Assembly: GCA_002917075.1 (NCBI GenBank)
Contig: NTMA01000015.1
Location: 186,001-250,000, forward strand
Source: Hawksworthiomyces lignivorus
Taxonomy: Eukaryota; Ascomycota; Sordariomycetes; Ophiostomatales; Ophiostomataceae
Reading direction: 5' to 3'
Length of the DNA: 64,000 nt
In this document: one piece after another, positions 45,183 to 56,433 of the stretch
Layout of the letters: the number at the start of each line of letters is the position of its first letter
How positions within the stretch are numbered: the first letter of the stretch is position 1
Notes under the pieces: model-generated
Databases searched by the model: none
Seen by the model: only the letters and a program-made list of their open reading frames with translations
What the model was told of the DNA's origin: nothing
Translations under genes and position numbers: made by a program

Positions 45183-47721
45183 ATGTCATCCGGCGCGGCT
45201 TACGCATGTACGAGGCGAAAGCATAATCCGCCTGCTGAGCAGTTACAAGGCGGGAGCTGGGTTCTTCATGTCGTAACAGGCAAATACGTGTTGGAGTCGA
45301 GGACCATCCAGAAGAAAAGAGTTTTGCCCTCCCCAGCACACTCGTCCGTATTTCCTATGGTGCACAAAGTCACCGCTGAGTCGGCGAAGACCGGAAACTC
45401 TTACAGTCTACTGGGCACATTCAAACCGGCAGACAGCTATCTGGAGCCGCGCCCGCTCTCAGAGGACAAGTACAGCGGCTTGGTCGGATTTCAGCAGACG
45501 CTCTGTCAGGAGTGCACGATCGTGGCGGCCCGGCTGTACACCGGGATCCTGACCACGCAGGCAATGCAAGATCGACAGACGGAAGCCAGCTTCCTGTCGC
45601 CCTCTGAACAGCTCGACATCGATATCAAGCCCAGCATCGACAGGCTGCGCCAGTCAGCAGAGGGCGGCTGCGTCTTGTGCACATTCATCGTTGAGCACTT
45701 CAGGTACATGGAGTGTCGCATTGAGCGCCATGAGCAGGCCTGCGGCTCCCGAGATTTCCCCGTACAGATTGTGGGGATTCCTGGCGAGTTTTACCGGCTC
45801 ATGGTGTGGTTTCGACACGCGGAAGACCGTGACTTGACAAAAAGGATGAAGGCATTTGAGATATGCGCCACATTTCCGCAAGGCAAGCACATGTTAGACC
45901 TCGCGTCCTCGTGATCACTGCAAAGCTAACACGTTCATATCAGATCCTGCCAAGTTTCCCGTCTTTGGCAATCATATCGGCCTTCGTCTCACAAACAATT
46001 TTCTGTCGGACACCACCCTCAAATTCTTTAAGCTCTGGCTGCGCGAGTGCGAGGCGGGTCACACAGCGTGCAACGCGTACAGCAGCCACAGGGCGGCACC
46101 ACCGCCGAAGCGGCTCATCGACGTCGGCGACGGTGTGCGCGAGCCGCGCCTCGTGGAGCCGCGGTCCGGCGACCAGATCGCGTACGCGACGCTCAGCTAC
46201 TGCTGGGGCGCGTTCTGGAACGCCAAGACGACGACAGCCAACGTGGAAGAGTACAAGAGGCGCATCCCCACGCACGCGCTGCCGCCAACGCTGCGGCAGG
46301 CGATCCTGCTGGCGCGGCACCTCGGCGTGGGGTACCTGTGGGCGGACTCGCTGTGCATCGTGCAAGACTCGGCGGCGGACTGGGACGCGCAGTCGGCGCA
46401 GATGGCGGCCATCTACCAGAACAGCCTCTTCACCATGGCCGTGCCATGGGCGAGGTCGACGCTGGAGGGCATCATCCCCGACATGCTGCAGCGGCCGCGC
46501 CCCGTGAAGCTGACCACGGGCCGGACGGCCGTGCCGCTGTTCATTGACGCCGTGCCCCTGGGCTGGAACGCCTGCGTCGAGCAAGATGCGCTCAGCGAGC
46601 GCGCATGGGTGCTGCAGGAGCGGCTGCTATCGTGCCGGACGCTCTTCTTTGGCGGCCAGCAGATCTTCTGGGAGTGCAAGACGACGCGCGCATCGCAGCA
46701 CCAGTACTCCAACCTCGTGGGCGAGGAGGAGATCCGAAAGGTGCCGGCGTCGCCGTTCAACGAGGTTCCAGCACCGGACGCGTTGGACTCGCTGGCGCTG
46801 CAGAGCCTCCGCGACGACGGCGAGCGCGACTTCATCGCGTGGTACCGGATGCTCGCGACCTATTCCAACAAAGCGCTGACGTTCGGCTCCGACAAGCTGC
46901 CAGCCGTCGCCGGCATCGCCCAGATCTTCGGGCTCCAGGAAGACCTCTACATTGCCGGGACTTGGATGAGCGACTGGGTGGGCGGCCTGCTATGGAGCCC
47001 CGACACCTCCGGCAGCCTCCAACGGCCACAGGCACACGGACGCCCCCGCGCGCCGTCGTGGAGCTGGGCCTCCGTCGACGGCGCAATATCATTCCCGCTG
47101 TCATCCCCGGACTATGAATTTTTTGCCAAGCTCAAGGCCGGCGCACCGGACAAGCCGACCGAGCCCGTCGCGAAGCCCGCAGCGGCGGCGGACGACAAGG
47201 ACGTAGCGCCCCGTGAGTCTGCCTTGACATCTTTTGAGAGGAGCCTGACCGACGAAGACGAGGCCGGCACCGTCATCGAGATCGGACTCAGCGGCTTTAG
47301 CGACGGCAAAAATGAACCTGGAGGAATGTTCGCCCAGCTGCTTGACGTCAGCCACCAAGAAAGCGATTTCCTCGGCAAGCAGGCTGATATCGCGCTCACT
47401 CTCCGCGGCCACGCCGAGTGGGTCGTCGCCCACTCGTCCGAAGGACGCCCAGAGCCACCGTCTACCTACAACGAGTGGACTGGCACGTACAACGACTTCA
47501 CGGGCAACTGGAAATACTGGATGGATCTGGAAGGGCAGGAAGAGCCGTGCCGGTGCCTTCGCTTTATCATGGCTGCGACCGAGCGGCAGTGCTTTGCTCT
47601 ACTCTTGAAGCAGCGGCCAGATTCTCGGTTTGAACGAATCGGATACGGCACCGCGGATTCGTACATGGTGGACTTCGGCAAATTGGCAGATAGCGTTAAG
47701 AAGACGGTTGTTCTTTGCTGA
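45183..47721 (+). CDS. HET-domain (heterokaryon incompatibility) protein
   Basis: Two exons, 45183-45882 and 45944-47721, encode 825 residues. The 61-bp intron is of the rarer GC-AG type (AAG|GCAAGC...ATATCAG) with a GCTAAC branch point; joining gives FPQDPAKFPVFGNHIG. The N-terminal 230 residues include QTLCQEC and GGCVLC, cysteine motifs usual before a HET domain, then WLRECEAGHTAC. The HET domain runs about 313-465: YATLSYCWG, YLWADSLCIVQDSAADW, AAIYQNSLFTMAV and RAWVLQERLLSCRTLFF. The C-terminal third has RAPSWSWASVDGAI, also typical. HET proteins trigger cell death when incompatible strains fuse, or act in fungal immunity-like responses; a partner is not known. An upstream in-frame ATG (45141) would add 14 residues. 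The gene is tail to tail with a broken HET-NACHT gene 167 bp away. Confidence 0.9.
45883..45943 (+). other. GC-AG intron in the HET-domain gene
   Basis: The 5' splice site reads AAG|GCAAGC and the 3' site ATATCAG, with GCTAACAC upstream as branch point. No GT donor nearby keeps the frame. GC-AG introns are a known minority class whose donors otherwise match consensus closely, as here. Confidence 0.75.
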
Positions 47722-47888
47722 ATCTCAGTTGCAGACCAATTACAGACCAAAAGATACTCTCGCATTCTTAGCTGATTTTTGACTTTCAAGAATACGAATG
47801 CGGACAAGATAACCTCTAAAGAGAATTGTAGGCAAAAGGGGGAATATACTCTCAAACGGAATATACAAGGCACTGGAACTGTGCTGTC

Positions 47889-50245
47889 TTACTGGATTCG
47901 TCGCTTTTTCTTACGAGGGTGATGCCCTTTCGTGGGCTTCTGAGACTTTCCGTCTGTAACGCCATCATCAACCCTGCCATCACCTCCTTCTTTAGATTCA
48001 TGGCTAGCCTCAGATAAGGTCATCTTCTCGTTGTTCCCGTCATCAAAGATCTTAAGCAAACGCTCAAGAATATCTCTGCGCAGTCCGCTCTTTGTCTGCT
48101 TGCATGCAGAAACCACCATCATTGCTGTATCCTTTACGCCACTGAAGTAGGAGCCGAGGGCAGACACGCTCTCTGAATTTCTGTGAGGACGATAGTCCAT
48201 ACCTTTGGCTTGGAGAGCATACGCTTTTAGCAATTGTGGACACGGATTGAACGATGAGGCAGGCGAACTGATTTCAGCCCATACCGCCGGCTTCTCAATG
48301 TAGTCTTTGAGTGTTCTGTACAGGTACTGGACTTTTGGGTTCATTCGCGCGTATGCAAATAGTTGGCTCCATGAATCTGGGTCAGATTGAAGTCTGGAAC
48401 AAAGTTAGAGATACGCGTCAAGCAGGGAGTTCAGGGCTAGGCGGACCCAGAGAAACACGCCTGAGGCTTTCTCTGTGATCATCGCAGTCAGTTGAGCGGC
48501 TAACTGGGGGTCACCCTTATCCAACTCTTGAAATCCTCTGTTCTCGTGGAATCTTGTGTAGACATAGAGACTGATATCTCGCTCTGTGAGATGGTGGAGC
48601 ATGAGATGTAGGCCCATGTCGAAGGCATCCCGGAACATGCTCTATGGTCGGCTTGCAACACACAGTTTAAAGTGAGGCAAAGCTGCCATCTCTTTCAGAA
48701 TTTCAATCAGTTCTGTAAAATCTCCGCTACATTCGTCAAGCCCATCTATAAAGAAGAAAAACCGAAGCGTGTTGAATGGCGGGAGTAGAGGCCTTCGGAG
48801 AGTCCGAAGGCATTCAGAAGTCGTCCGAGGTTGCAGATCATCCACGCGCAATGTGCCATCGAATTTTAATTTCGATTTTATTTCCTCCCAGCGGTCCGGG
48901 AACAACACTTGAGTCGGAATAGCTGTGTGCCCTGCAATGTCCCACAGAAGTGTCCGCAAAAGGCCTTCAAGTGACATCTGCACAGAATTTCCACTGTTCC
49001 AGAAAAAGTGACCAGCGACGACGAGTTGGGAGCCTTGAGCCCAATTCTCGAGGTAAATTTCAGTCCTGGGATCCTCATGAAGGAACTTCATAAGTGTTGA
49101 TTTTCGGGAACCAGCCTTGCCTGTGATCCAGTAGAGGCCGTCGTCACTCTGTAGCCATTGAACGAAGCAAGTCCATTTTGCATTCTCAGGCATGGTCTTT
49201 TCGTATATCCATTCGAATGTGTGTGCTGCAGTTCTACTGATCCGTTTTTTGCGATCTTGTATTGCTGAAAATGCTAGATGCCTAAGTATGTAAGATTTAA
49301 TTATAACCGAAGACGAAGCTGGAATAATGCGTAGCTTTGAACTGTGTTTGCGGGACGTAGCGTGATGGTCCTGCGAATATTCAATATCTTCATATCGCAA
49401 TCCTGAACAGTCACAGTCAGTCTTAGATGTTCCGGCTATTTTGTTCAAGATTTACTCACCATCGGTTGGAAGGCTTAAGTGACCAGCCACTGCAGCAAGC
49501 AGACGCCTAAAGGCAAATCGAAAGCCTTCCCCGTAGAGCAATGGAATAATGACATCAAATAGCCCCATCAGAGAATAAGCCTTGTCTTCCTCGCACTTCG
49601 TTCTGCGGTGTTCAGCCCATTTGAACCGCTCCGAAATGTGGTACTCCAGGGGAGAGCGTCCTAGCAGGGCATCGACTGGAATCCGAGTGATGCCGTGGAT
49701 CAGATGTTTCAGAGTGCTTGTCACCAAGGGCTGTGCCATCAACAGAGAAAAACTGCACATGCGCCGGCGCAAGAAGTTCTTGGAGCGTCCAGCCACGCGT
49801 GAACCATCGGCTCTGCCGAAAGGCCCCTTCCCACGACATCGCAGCAGATCCATCGTCACCTGCGGCCAGGGACATATCAGAGAGGTACACGTAGCACACG
49901 GCGGAATTTTTTGTACCAGCGAAACATGGAGTTGATGGCTTCCTGCAGCTCGACACTGTTTGCCTGGTTTATGCAGCACGTATCCACCCAAAAATATTGC
50001 AAGCCATCGCGCAGGGCTTGCTCCCCGCAGAATCGAAGCTTTTCATAACCACACTTGTTTTTGCCTATGCCATTTGCCAGGTCCCGAAAGGAAACCTCGC
50101 CCTCGTCGTTGCCCCAGGTGTGTGAGAGTATGGCGTAAGGAGGCACATTGCGGCGAAAGTTTTCCAAGCTGAACCTTCCGTCCCCTTCACATTTTAATAG
50201 ACGCATCTTATCTACCGTCGGAAATGGCAGAGGCCCCTGTAGCAA
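47889..50245 (-). pseudogene. Broken HET-NACHT (HET-E/HET-D-like NLR) gene
   Basis: Read on the minus strand the order is HET domain (PPYAILSHTWGNDEGEV, YFWVDTCCINQANSVEL, then in other frames CYVYLSDMS, RGWTLQELLAP and EEDKAYSLMGLFDV), a 57-bp intron (49459-49403), and a NACHT domain (WITGKAGSRKSTL, FFFFIDGLDEC, CVASRP). Four lesions are visible. One extra base in an A6 run (T6 on plus, 49907-49912) shifts the frame after FRWYK. A second shift lies near 49713-49720. A TAG at 48644-48642 stands where the motif SRPW is expected. A TAA lies at 48407-48405. The NACHT P-loop has Arg in place of the usual Gly. The downstream frame stays open to 47889 but carries no WD40 or ankyrin repeats, so the sensor end is absent or unrecognised. 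The gene is very unlikely to make a full protein. The start could be 50245 or the family-like MRLLKCEG at 50206. Confidence 0.85.
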
Positions 50246-52509
50246 CAGATCAGAAGAGAAGAAGGCACCGGCTCAGCAGTTGTATGGTATCGATGTCGGC
50301 GTGGTTTGCAAGGCTTTGTCGTTTCCATCGACGAAACTGAGAAATATTGTAGGGCTGAATGGGTATCAATGTCGCCCTGTGACTTGGCCTGCCTGCACGA
50401 ATCAAGTGCAGAGAACGACAGCTGCCACTGGGCGCCCTGACACTAATACTACAAGGCTACGACGCATCGCTGGCCGTCGGGCGAATAGCAAGGGTGCAAG
50501 ACACGTGAGATGTATTACCGCGAGTATGACTAGCTGTCCACTAATGCTCAATGAAAGTAGAGTGCTGTGAATTTTGCTACCACATAGATGTTTGCTTTTC
50601 ATTATCTTCCATAGCAGGATATCAGAGGCAATGCCACCACGGCGAGTCACACAAGAGATAGAGTCGCTTGTGCTGCTTTACATCTGTTTATCTAATGCGG
50701 GACTATCCTCAACCCCGTGTATGAGTGCCCCTCTCCGCGGCGTAAGCTAGATGAAAGCTTTATAGCACAGTGAGCGGTCTGCTCCGTGGCATCTCCGCAG
50801 AATAAGTCCGCAGCCCTGCCCGAGAGCGACCTCGGCACTGCGTAGAACTGTGACAGTATGGAGTGCAGCGTGGAGGTGCGACACTTACATCACTGCGACC
50901 CACTAGCGGATCTGCTACCGGTAGTCCAGCCGGGGTACCGGGCCTGTACGAATACAAGTACAAACGGCACATCACGCAAGCGCGGAGCGGTGTGGGAATT
51001 TGGCTTCTTGGTTTCTGGACGAGGGATTCTCGATCCACTTGGGTTACCGCCTAAGGTCGCGCCTCATAAACTTGATGTAGAGTTTGCAAGGTTAGTGAAA
51101 GAAGAAATTGAAAAAAAAAAAAAATTGAAAAAAAAAAGAATAATACAGGAAAGAAAGAAAGAAATGCAGATAAGCAGAGGCCTCCATGTTTTGCATGAGA
51201 ATACGGCTTGGACGCCCTCATCCTGGGGAGGGGAGCGCGAGACCTTTAGGCTTAAGCTTAATAGCTGCTAGCTGCTGTGAGCCTCGGCTGGCCAGCGGCC
51301 TATTTGGCATATTGAGCCTATTTCACCTCTGACGACGTAATGCAATCATCGTACTCGTATTATTGCAAACCCGCCTAAGCAGGAGCGCTCGGAGGGCCTG
51401 TAGTGATTGCCTTGGATGCCAGTTTGCTGGGGCTTTCTCCACTAGCGCTTCACACGTGCGTGTGTGTCATGACATCACTGGCTGCCTAGACCATCGCAAC
51501 CCGCTCTCCATCCCCCATGTCCACCCAGCCAACGCAGCTTTAATGCATCTGTGAAGCACAATCGCAGCACCGAATGAAGCACATTAGCTAGCCAGCAAAT
51601 GGGACGAGGTTCACCCCTGGCTGTTCCAGGTTGCGCCTTGAGTGTACGCAAAGCACGGAAGAGAGCTCTGGGTCGTCTGCTAGTCATCCACAGTGCGTCT
51701 GCCGCTCGTCAGCAGAGCTCTTCTCTATTGCGTGTTGCTCAGAACGTTGATTGAATTCCAGGCGAGCGAGCATCTCTGCAGAGGCCAGAATAAGACACGA
51801 GCCGGGAAATAAGCATAGGAGAAGTGAATCGGGAAAATGGCCTCGTGAGGTGGTTTTAAGCGACTTCGTTCTTGGTGGCGGACACCTGATACGAACACAC
51901 ATACATAGGCTCGGCGCCGTCCTTTAGCGGCCTCCGAAAGAGACAAGACTAGGCGCAGTGGTGTGCAGAAGGGGACTTCGCAAGCTGTATGATGCGTCAC
52001 TGTCAGAAGCTTTTTTTGGGCTCCGCCGCAAGCAGAAATCTCCACTAGTCACAGTGCCAAGACTCTCCGTTGTGCATCTCACATCCCTCTGAGAAGGGGC
52101 AGCTAGCGATAAGGACTTGTTCTCGCTCATACCAGCCAGTCAAGTCGTCGCCAATCACCCACTGTGGCTCTCTCTTAACTCTTTTGCCCGCTTCTCGCCT
52201 GTTCTGTTTTTCTCATCAACTACGAGCCAATGAATCCCTGATTTTCGTCCCAGTCATCGTTTCCCTTTCTTCTGACGTGCAGCAGTTCCGTGTCTCCTCT
52301 CTTTACTGCCGCATGCCAGACGCCTCGCCGGGCAACTCGATAGGATGTCTTGCTCTCCTTAGCTGCGTTCCCTTCGCGTGTGCTCATTCGATTCGGCTGA
52401 GACACGACACACCTCTCTCTTTCTCGACTGGGTCTCGACTCGTCGACCAAATCACGCACCGCTCTCGCACCCCACATCTCCATTGAAAAGCAGCCACGTA
52501 CCTGCGACG
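50246..52509. other. Spacer of 2.3 kb, no gene seen
   Basis: The region lies between the HET-NACHT pseudogene start and the MNR2-like gene. Short overlapping ORFs on both strands show no domain. An A12 run with ATTG and A10 lies near 51110-51140. The last 400 bp are C/T-rich and in frame with the following gene, but that open frame starts from GTG and precedes the first ATG, so I read it as 5' leader. Confidence 0.5.
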
Positions 52510-55500
52510 ATGCCTCTGCGAGCCCCAGGCAGCCACGACGCCGCTTCGTCGCCAGCACCTGCGACGCCAGGTGCACAGTCATCCAGGGCCGCGACACAGA
52601 GTCAGGGGGGGCTGGCCAGCCCTGGCGCAGGATCTAGCCACCTGCGTAAGCGCAAGAACCACCGGGGCGGCAAGAAGAAGCGCCGCAAGTCGTTTGCCGT
52701 CCTCCCCTCTGCCGACGACGAGAACGATAACGTCGAGGCCGACCCTCTCGATCCGCTCAAGGACGCAGCCGCAACGGGGCTGTCACGCGACACCTTTTAC
52801 GGGCTCCGCGAGCACGATCTGAGCAACACTAGCCTGGAGAGCGAGAGCCTGCTGGACCACCGCGACCAGCAGCCCTTTCTGCGCGCGCGCCGGCCGTCCA
52901 TCGCCACGCCTCACCCGAGCGGCGGGGGGACCAGCGGCGGCGGCGGTGGCGTGATTGGCGGTGGCACCAGCCAGGCCGCCATGTTCTCTCCCTTTGTCCA
53001 CCATAGCCCGACGCGGCTGCGGGTAACGAACGCGTCCGGCCTCGGCGACAGCGGCGAGGACGACGACGACGACCGAGACTCGTGGAACGAGGGCGCGCCG
53101 CTGCTGTCGCAGTCGTACCACCGCCAGCTGTTGCGGAGCAGCTCAGACCTGGCGGGCTCGGCGGCGGCGGCGGCTGCGGCTCGCGCTGCAACGTTTGCAG
53201 GCTACGGCAGCACAAGCAACACCAACATTTATGGCAGCAATGCGAACAACAACAATAACAACAACAACATCATCGGCGGCAGCAGCCGGCCGCTGAGCCG
53301 GCGCGGCTCGAGCCACTCGAGCCTGCGGCACAAGTTCCTGACGCCCTTTAGCGGCGGCGCGGTGGCGGCGGCCGAGCGCTACAACATCAACTACCCGCCG
53401 TCGGTGCCGGGCAGCCCGCCGCTGCGGCCGATGCAGCAGCGGTCCCTGCACGACAATAATATCAATTTTGGCGACGAGATGCTGCGCGACGAGCTGAGCG
53501 GCGGCCAGCACCTGGACGGCCGCCGCTCGCGCTCGCGGTCGCGGTCGCGGTCGCGGTCGCCGACGGCCGCGAGCCTGCGCAGCGCGGGCCGCGGTGGGGT
53601 GGACCGCGACCGTGAACGCAGCATTAGTGGCGGCGGCGTCGGCGGCGGCTACGACGCTGAGGGGAAGCGCGCATACGACTACGCGTACGAGCGCGAGCGC
53701 GATGCAGCGGCGGCGGCAGCAGCGGCAGCGGCAGCACGGAGCGGCGAGAATGCGGCGGCAGCAGAAGACGCGCGCGGCGGCATCGGGGGACTTGGCGGGC
53801 TGCCGACGGAGCGCGAGGGGTCCGTGTTCCGGTCGCGGGCAGCGCGGCGGCGGCGCGGCGGCAAGTGGCCGGACCTGGACATCCTGGACGAGTGGAGCCG
53901 GTTCGAGAAGGAGGCGCGCGGCGAGGGCCGCCGCGCCAAGAAGATCAAGGAGCCGCAGCTGGTCAACGGCCGGCTGCGGCCCGTACACCGCGGCTGGCAC
54001 CGCGCCGAAGAGGACGCCCCCTACCGCTTCACCTACTTCAACGAGCTCTTTCAGAGCACCATCCACAGCTCCACCATTTCGGAGCTGGTTCAGCCCGGCG
54101 TCCTCAGCTTCCGCGACCTCTTCATCCCGGACCCGCCGCTGCTGTCGGACTCGTCTGAGTCAGAGGACGAAGAAGAGGAGGACGAGAATGACGACAACAA
54201 CAATCACGGCGATGCAGACGATGCCGCAGCCACCGCCACCGCCGATGGGACCGCGTACCACGGCTACAGCCATGGCAACGGCAGTGCTAGTGCCAGCGCC
54301 AGCGCCGGCGCTACTCCTGTGATGATGGGCCTGCGCGGCGACCCTACCCACCCGCTGACTACGCCGCCTATGCTGCCCATGCTGCCGCGCGACCCGCTCA
54401 CTGTCGCCGAAGTACTGTCCGCAGCCGCTGATGGCGGCGGCCGCCGCCCCAGCACGCGGTCGCGCGGCTCTGGGAGCCCCGAGAAGGACCCTGCAGGCAC
54501 GCCGTCCGCCGCAAACGCGCACCAGCAGCGCCTCTGGCTCCCAGCCGCCGCCATGGAGCGCACGCCCACGCAGACGTCCATCGACGGCCGGCCGCTCTCG
54601 TTCAAGTCGCCGCCGCAGGCCGGCACGCCGCAGCCTGGCGCGGCCGAGCACCTGCGGGCGGCGACCCCAGGGTCGACACCAGGAGCAGCCGCGGCTGCGG
54701 TAGACGGCCATGCGGCCGCTGCTGCAACGATTGCGGACGCCGTCGAGGGCCACGGACAGCCGCTACCACCACAACAACAAGAACAGCAGCAGCAGCAGCA
54801 GCAGCCACAGCAACAGGAACCGCTTCCCCAGCATGGTGACAGTCCCAGGAGGAGGAAGAAGAAGAAGCAGCCACACTACGGCGAGCGACCAGTGTGGTGG
54901 CTGGACGTGCTTAGCCCCACAGAGGCCGAGATGAAGATCCTGTCCAAGGCGTTTGGCATCCACCCGCTGACGGCCGAGGACATTGTCATGCAGGAGGCGC
55001 GCGAGAAAGTCGAGCTGTTCCAGCACTACTACTTTGTCAGCTACCGCTCCTTCGACCAGGACCCCAACAGCGACACCTTCCTCGAGCCCGTCAACATGTA
55101 CGTCGTCGTCTTCCGCGAGGGCGTGCTCAGCTTCCACTTCTCCATGACGCCCCACCCGGCCAACGTGCGCCGCCGCATCCGCCAGCTCAGCGACTACATC
55201 ATCCTGTCGTCCGACTGGATCTCCTACGCCATCATCGACGACATCACCGACGTCTTCGGGCCCCTCATCCAGAACATCGAGGAGGAGGTCGACGACATCG
55301 ACGATGCCATCCTGCAGATGCACGCGGACACGGCCACCAGATCGTCCGACGGCGGCGCCACTAAAAAGGACGACGGCGGCGGCGGCGGCAGCAAAGCCGA
55401 GACGGACAGCAACATGCTGCGGCGCGTGGGCGACTGCCGCAAGCGCGTCATGAGCCTGTACCGGCTGCTGGGCAACAAGGCGGACGTGATCAAGGGCTTC

Positions 55501-55893
55501 GCCAAGCGCTGCAACGAGTACTGGGAGGTGGCGCCGCGCTCCGAGATCGGCCTGTACCTGGGCGACATCCAGGACCACATCGTCACCATGACGTCCAACC
55601 TGAGCCACTACGAGAAGATCCTGTCGCGCTCCCACGGCAACTACCTAGCCCAGATCAACATCCGCATGAACGAGCGCCAGGAGCAGACCGCCGACGTCCT
55701 CGGCAAGCTGACCGTGCTCGGCACCATCGTGCTGCCCATGAACATCATCACCGGCCTCTGGGGCATGAACGTCTGGGTGCCCGGCCAGGAGTTCGAGGGC
55801 GACCTGCGCTGGTTCCTCGTCATCACGGCGGGGCTGTTCGGGTTCGGCATGGCCTGCTACTGGATCGCCAAGCGCGTGTACAAGATCGTGTAG
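52510..55893 (+). CDS. mnr2: CorA-type Mg2+/Mn2+ transporter, MNR2/ALR family
   Basis: A single exon of 1127 residues from ATG 52510; the open frame extends upstream without an ATG. The C-terminal 330 residues are the CorA domain: VWWLDVLSPTEAEMKIL, HPLTAEDIVMQEAREKVELF, YYFVSYRSF, NMYVVVFREGVLSFHF, DDITDVFGPLIQNIEEEVDDID, and the pore-end GMN motif (about 1084) inside VLPMNIITGLWGMNVWVPG. A second membrane helix (WFLVITAGLFGFGMACYW) follows. MNR2 sits in the vacuolar membrane and releases stored Mg2+; ALR1/2 paralogues are in the plasma membrane. The very long N-terminal part (about 1-780) is low-complexity: basic KRKNHRGGKKKRRK, poly-Asn, an RS-dipeptide run, poly-Ala and poly-Gln. The MNR2 assignment rather than ALR rests on this long tail and the RPVWWLDV motif. 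Confidence 0.9.
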   Translation: MPLRAPGSHDAASSPAPATPGAQSSRAATQSQGGLASPGAGSSHLRKRKNHRGGKKKRRKSFAVLPSADDENDNVEADPLDPLKDAAATGLSRDTFYGLREHDLSNTSLESESLLDHRDQQPFLRARRPSIATPHPSGGGTSGGGGGVIGGGTSQAAMFSPFVHHSPTRLRVTNASGLGDSGEDDDDDRDSWNEGAPLLSQSYHRQLLRSSSDLAGSAAAAAAARAATFAGYGSTSNTNIYGSNANNNNNNNNIIGGSSRPLSRRGSSHSSLRHKFLTPFSGGAVAAAERYNINYPPSVPGSPPLRPMQQRSLHDNNINFGDEMLRDELSGGQHLDGRRSRSRSRSRSRSPTAASLRSAGRGGVDRDRERSISGGGVGGGYDAEGKRAYDYAYERERDAAAAAAAAAAARSGENAAAAEDARGGIGGLGGLPTEREGSVFRSRAARRRRGGKWPDLDILDEWSRFEKEARGEGRRAKKIKEPQLVNGRLRPVHRGWHRAEEDAPYRFTYFNELFQSTIHSSTISELVQPGVLSFRDLFIPDPPLLSDSSESEDEEEEDENDDNNNHGDADDAAATATADGTAYHGYSHGNGSASASASAGATPVMMGLRGDPTHPLTTPPMLPMLPRDPLTVAEVLSAAADGGGRRPSTRSRGSGSPEKDPAGTPSAANAHQQRLWLPAAAMERTPTQTSIDGRPLSFKSPPQAGTPQPGAAEHLRAATPGSTPGAAAAAVDGHAAAAATIADAVEGHGQPLPPQQQEQQQQQQQPQQQEPLPQHGDSPRRRKKKKQPHYGERPVWWLDVLSPTEAEMKILSKAFGIHPLTAEDIVMQEAREKVELFQHYYFVSYRSFDQDPNSDTFLEPVNMYVVVFREGVLSFHFSMTPHPANVRRRIRQLSDYIILSSDWISYAIIDDITDVFGPLIQNIEEEVDDIDDAILQMHADTATRSSDGGATKKDDGGGGGSKAETDSNMLRRVGDCRKRVMSLYRLLGNKADVIKGFAKRCNEYWEVAPRSEIGLYLGDIQDHIVTMTSNLSHYEKILSRSHGNYLAQINIRMNERQEQTADVLGKLTVLGTIVLPMNIITGLWGMNVWVPGQEFEGDLRWFLVITAGLFGFGMACYWIAKRVYKIV

Positions 55894-56433
55894 AGGAGGA
55901 ACAAAGCTTTGAGGGGAACAGCCGGCGCTGAGGTAAAAATGGGACAGAATGAGGCATTCTACGGCGAACATACGCAAAGAGGAGTTTTTTGAAAGTTGCA
56001 TCAGAAAGAAGGCTAAAGAACAAACATATGATCTATAACGGATAGGAGTTTTGACGATTGCTCAGAGGTAATCATTTATTTGGTTCATTCTTTTTTTTTC
56101 CTTTGTCTTTTGGTCTTACATGACCTTTTTTTGTTTTTGGAGAACTGCATCAGCATCAGAACTCTTAGGTGCAATACCACCCAACGGATAGAGTTATAGC
56201 ACAGAGCAACACAGACTAGACACTGATCTTACAGATAAAAAAAAAAAATACCCTTCTACCACCGCAGAATGCATCATCTTACAGAGAGCTCAAATATGGT
56301 ATTTTTCCGGTCATCGTAAATGATTTTTTGTTTGCTTGGGCCCATTTTTACCCCTTGACCGCTCCTGGTTTCCCTCAATAACGCCATAAAACGACAGCAG
56401 CAAGCAAAAATGCAACGTCCCAGCCGCTGCCTC
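55894..56433. other. Convergent 3' intergenic region (MNR2/CstF-64)
   Basis: This 540-bp AT-rich spacer lies between two facing stop codons. It contains T-rich (56090-56105) and A-rich (56236-56247) tracts that could serve as 3'-end signals. No gene was found. Confidence 0.55.

Noticed and set aside
52378..52509. 44-codon upstream extension of the MNR2-like protein
   Set aside because: The frame is open but begins with GTG; the first ATG is at 52510, and the extension has leader-like C/T-rich composition.
54763..55635. 290-residue minus-strand ORF opposite the MNR2-like gene
   Set aside because: Antisense shadow of the conserved CorA domain.
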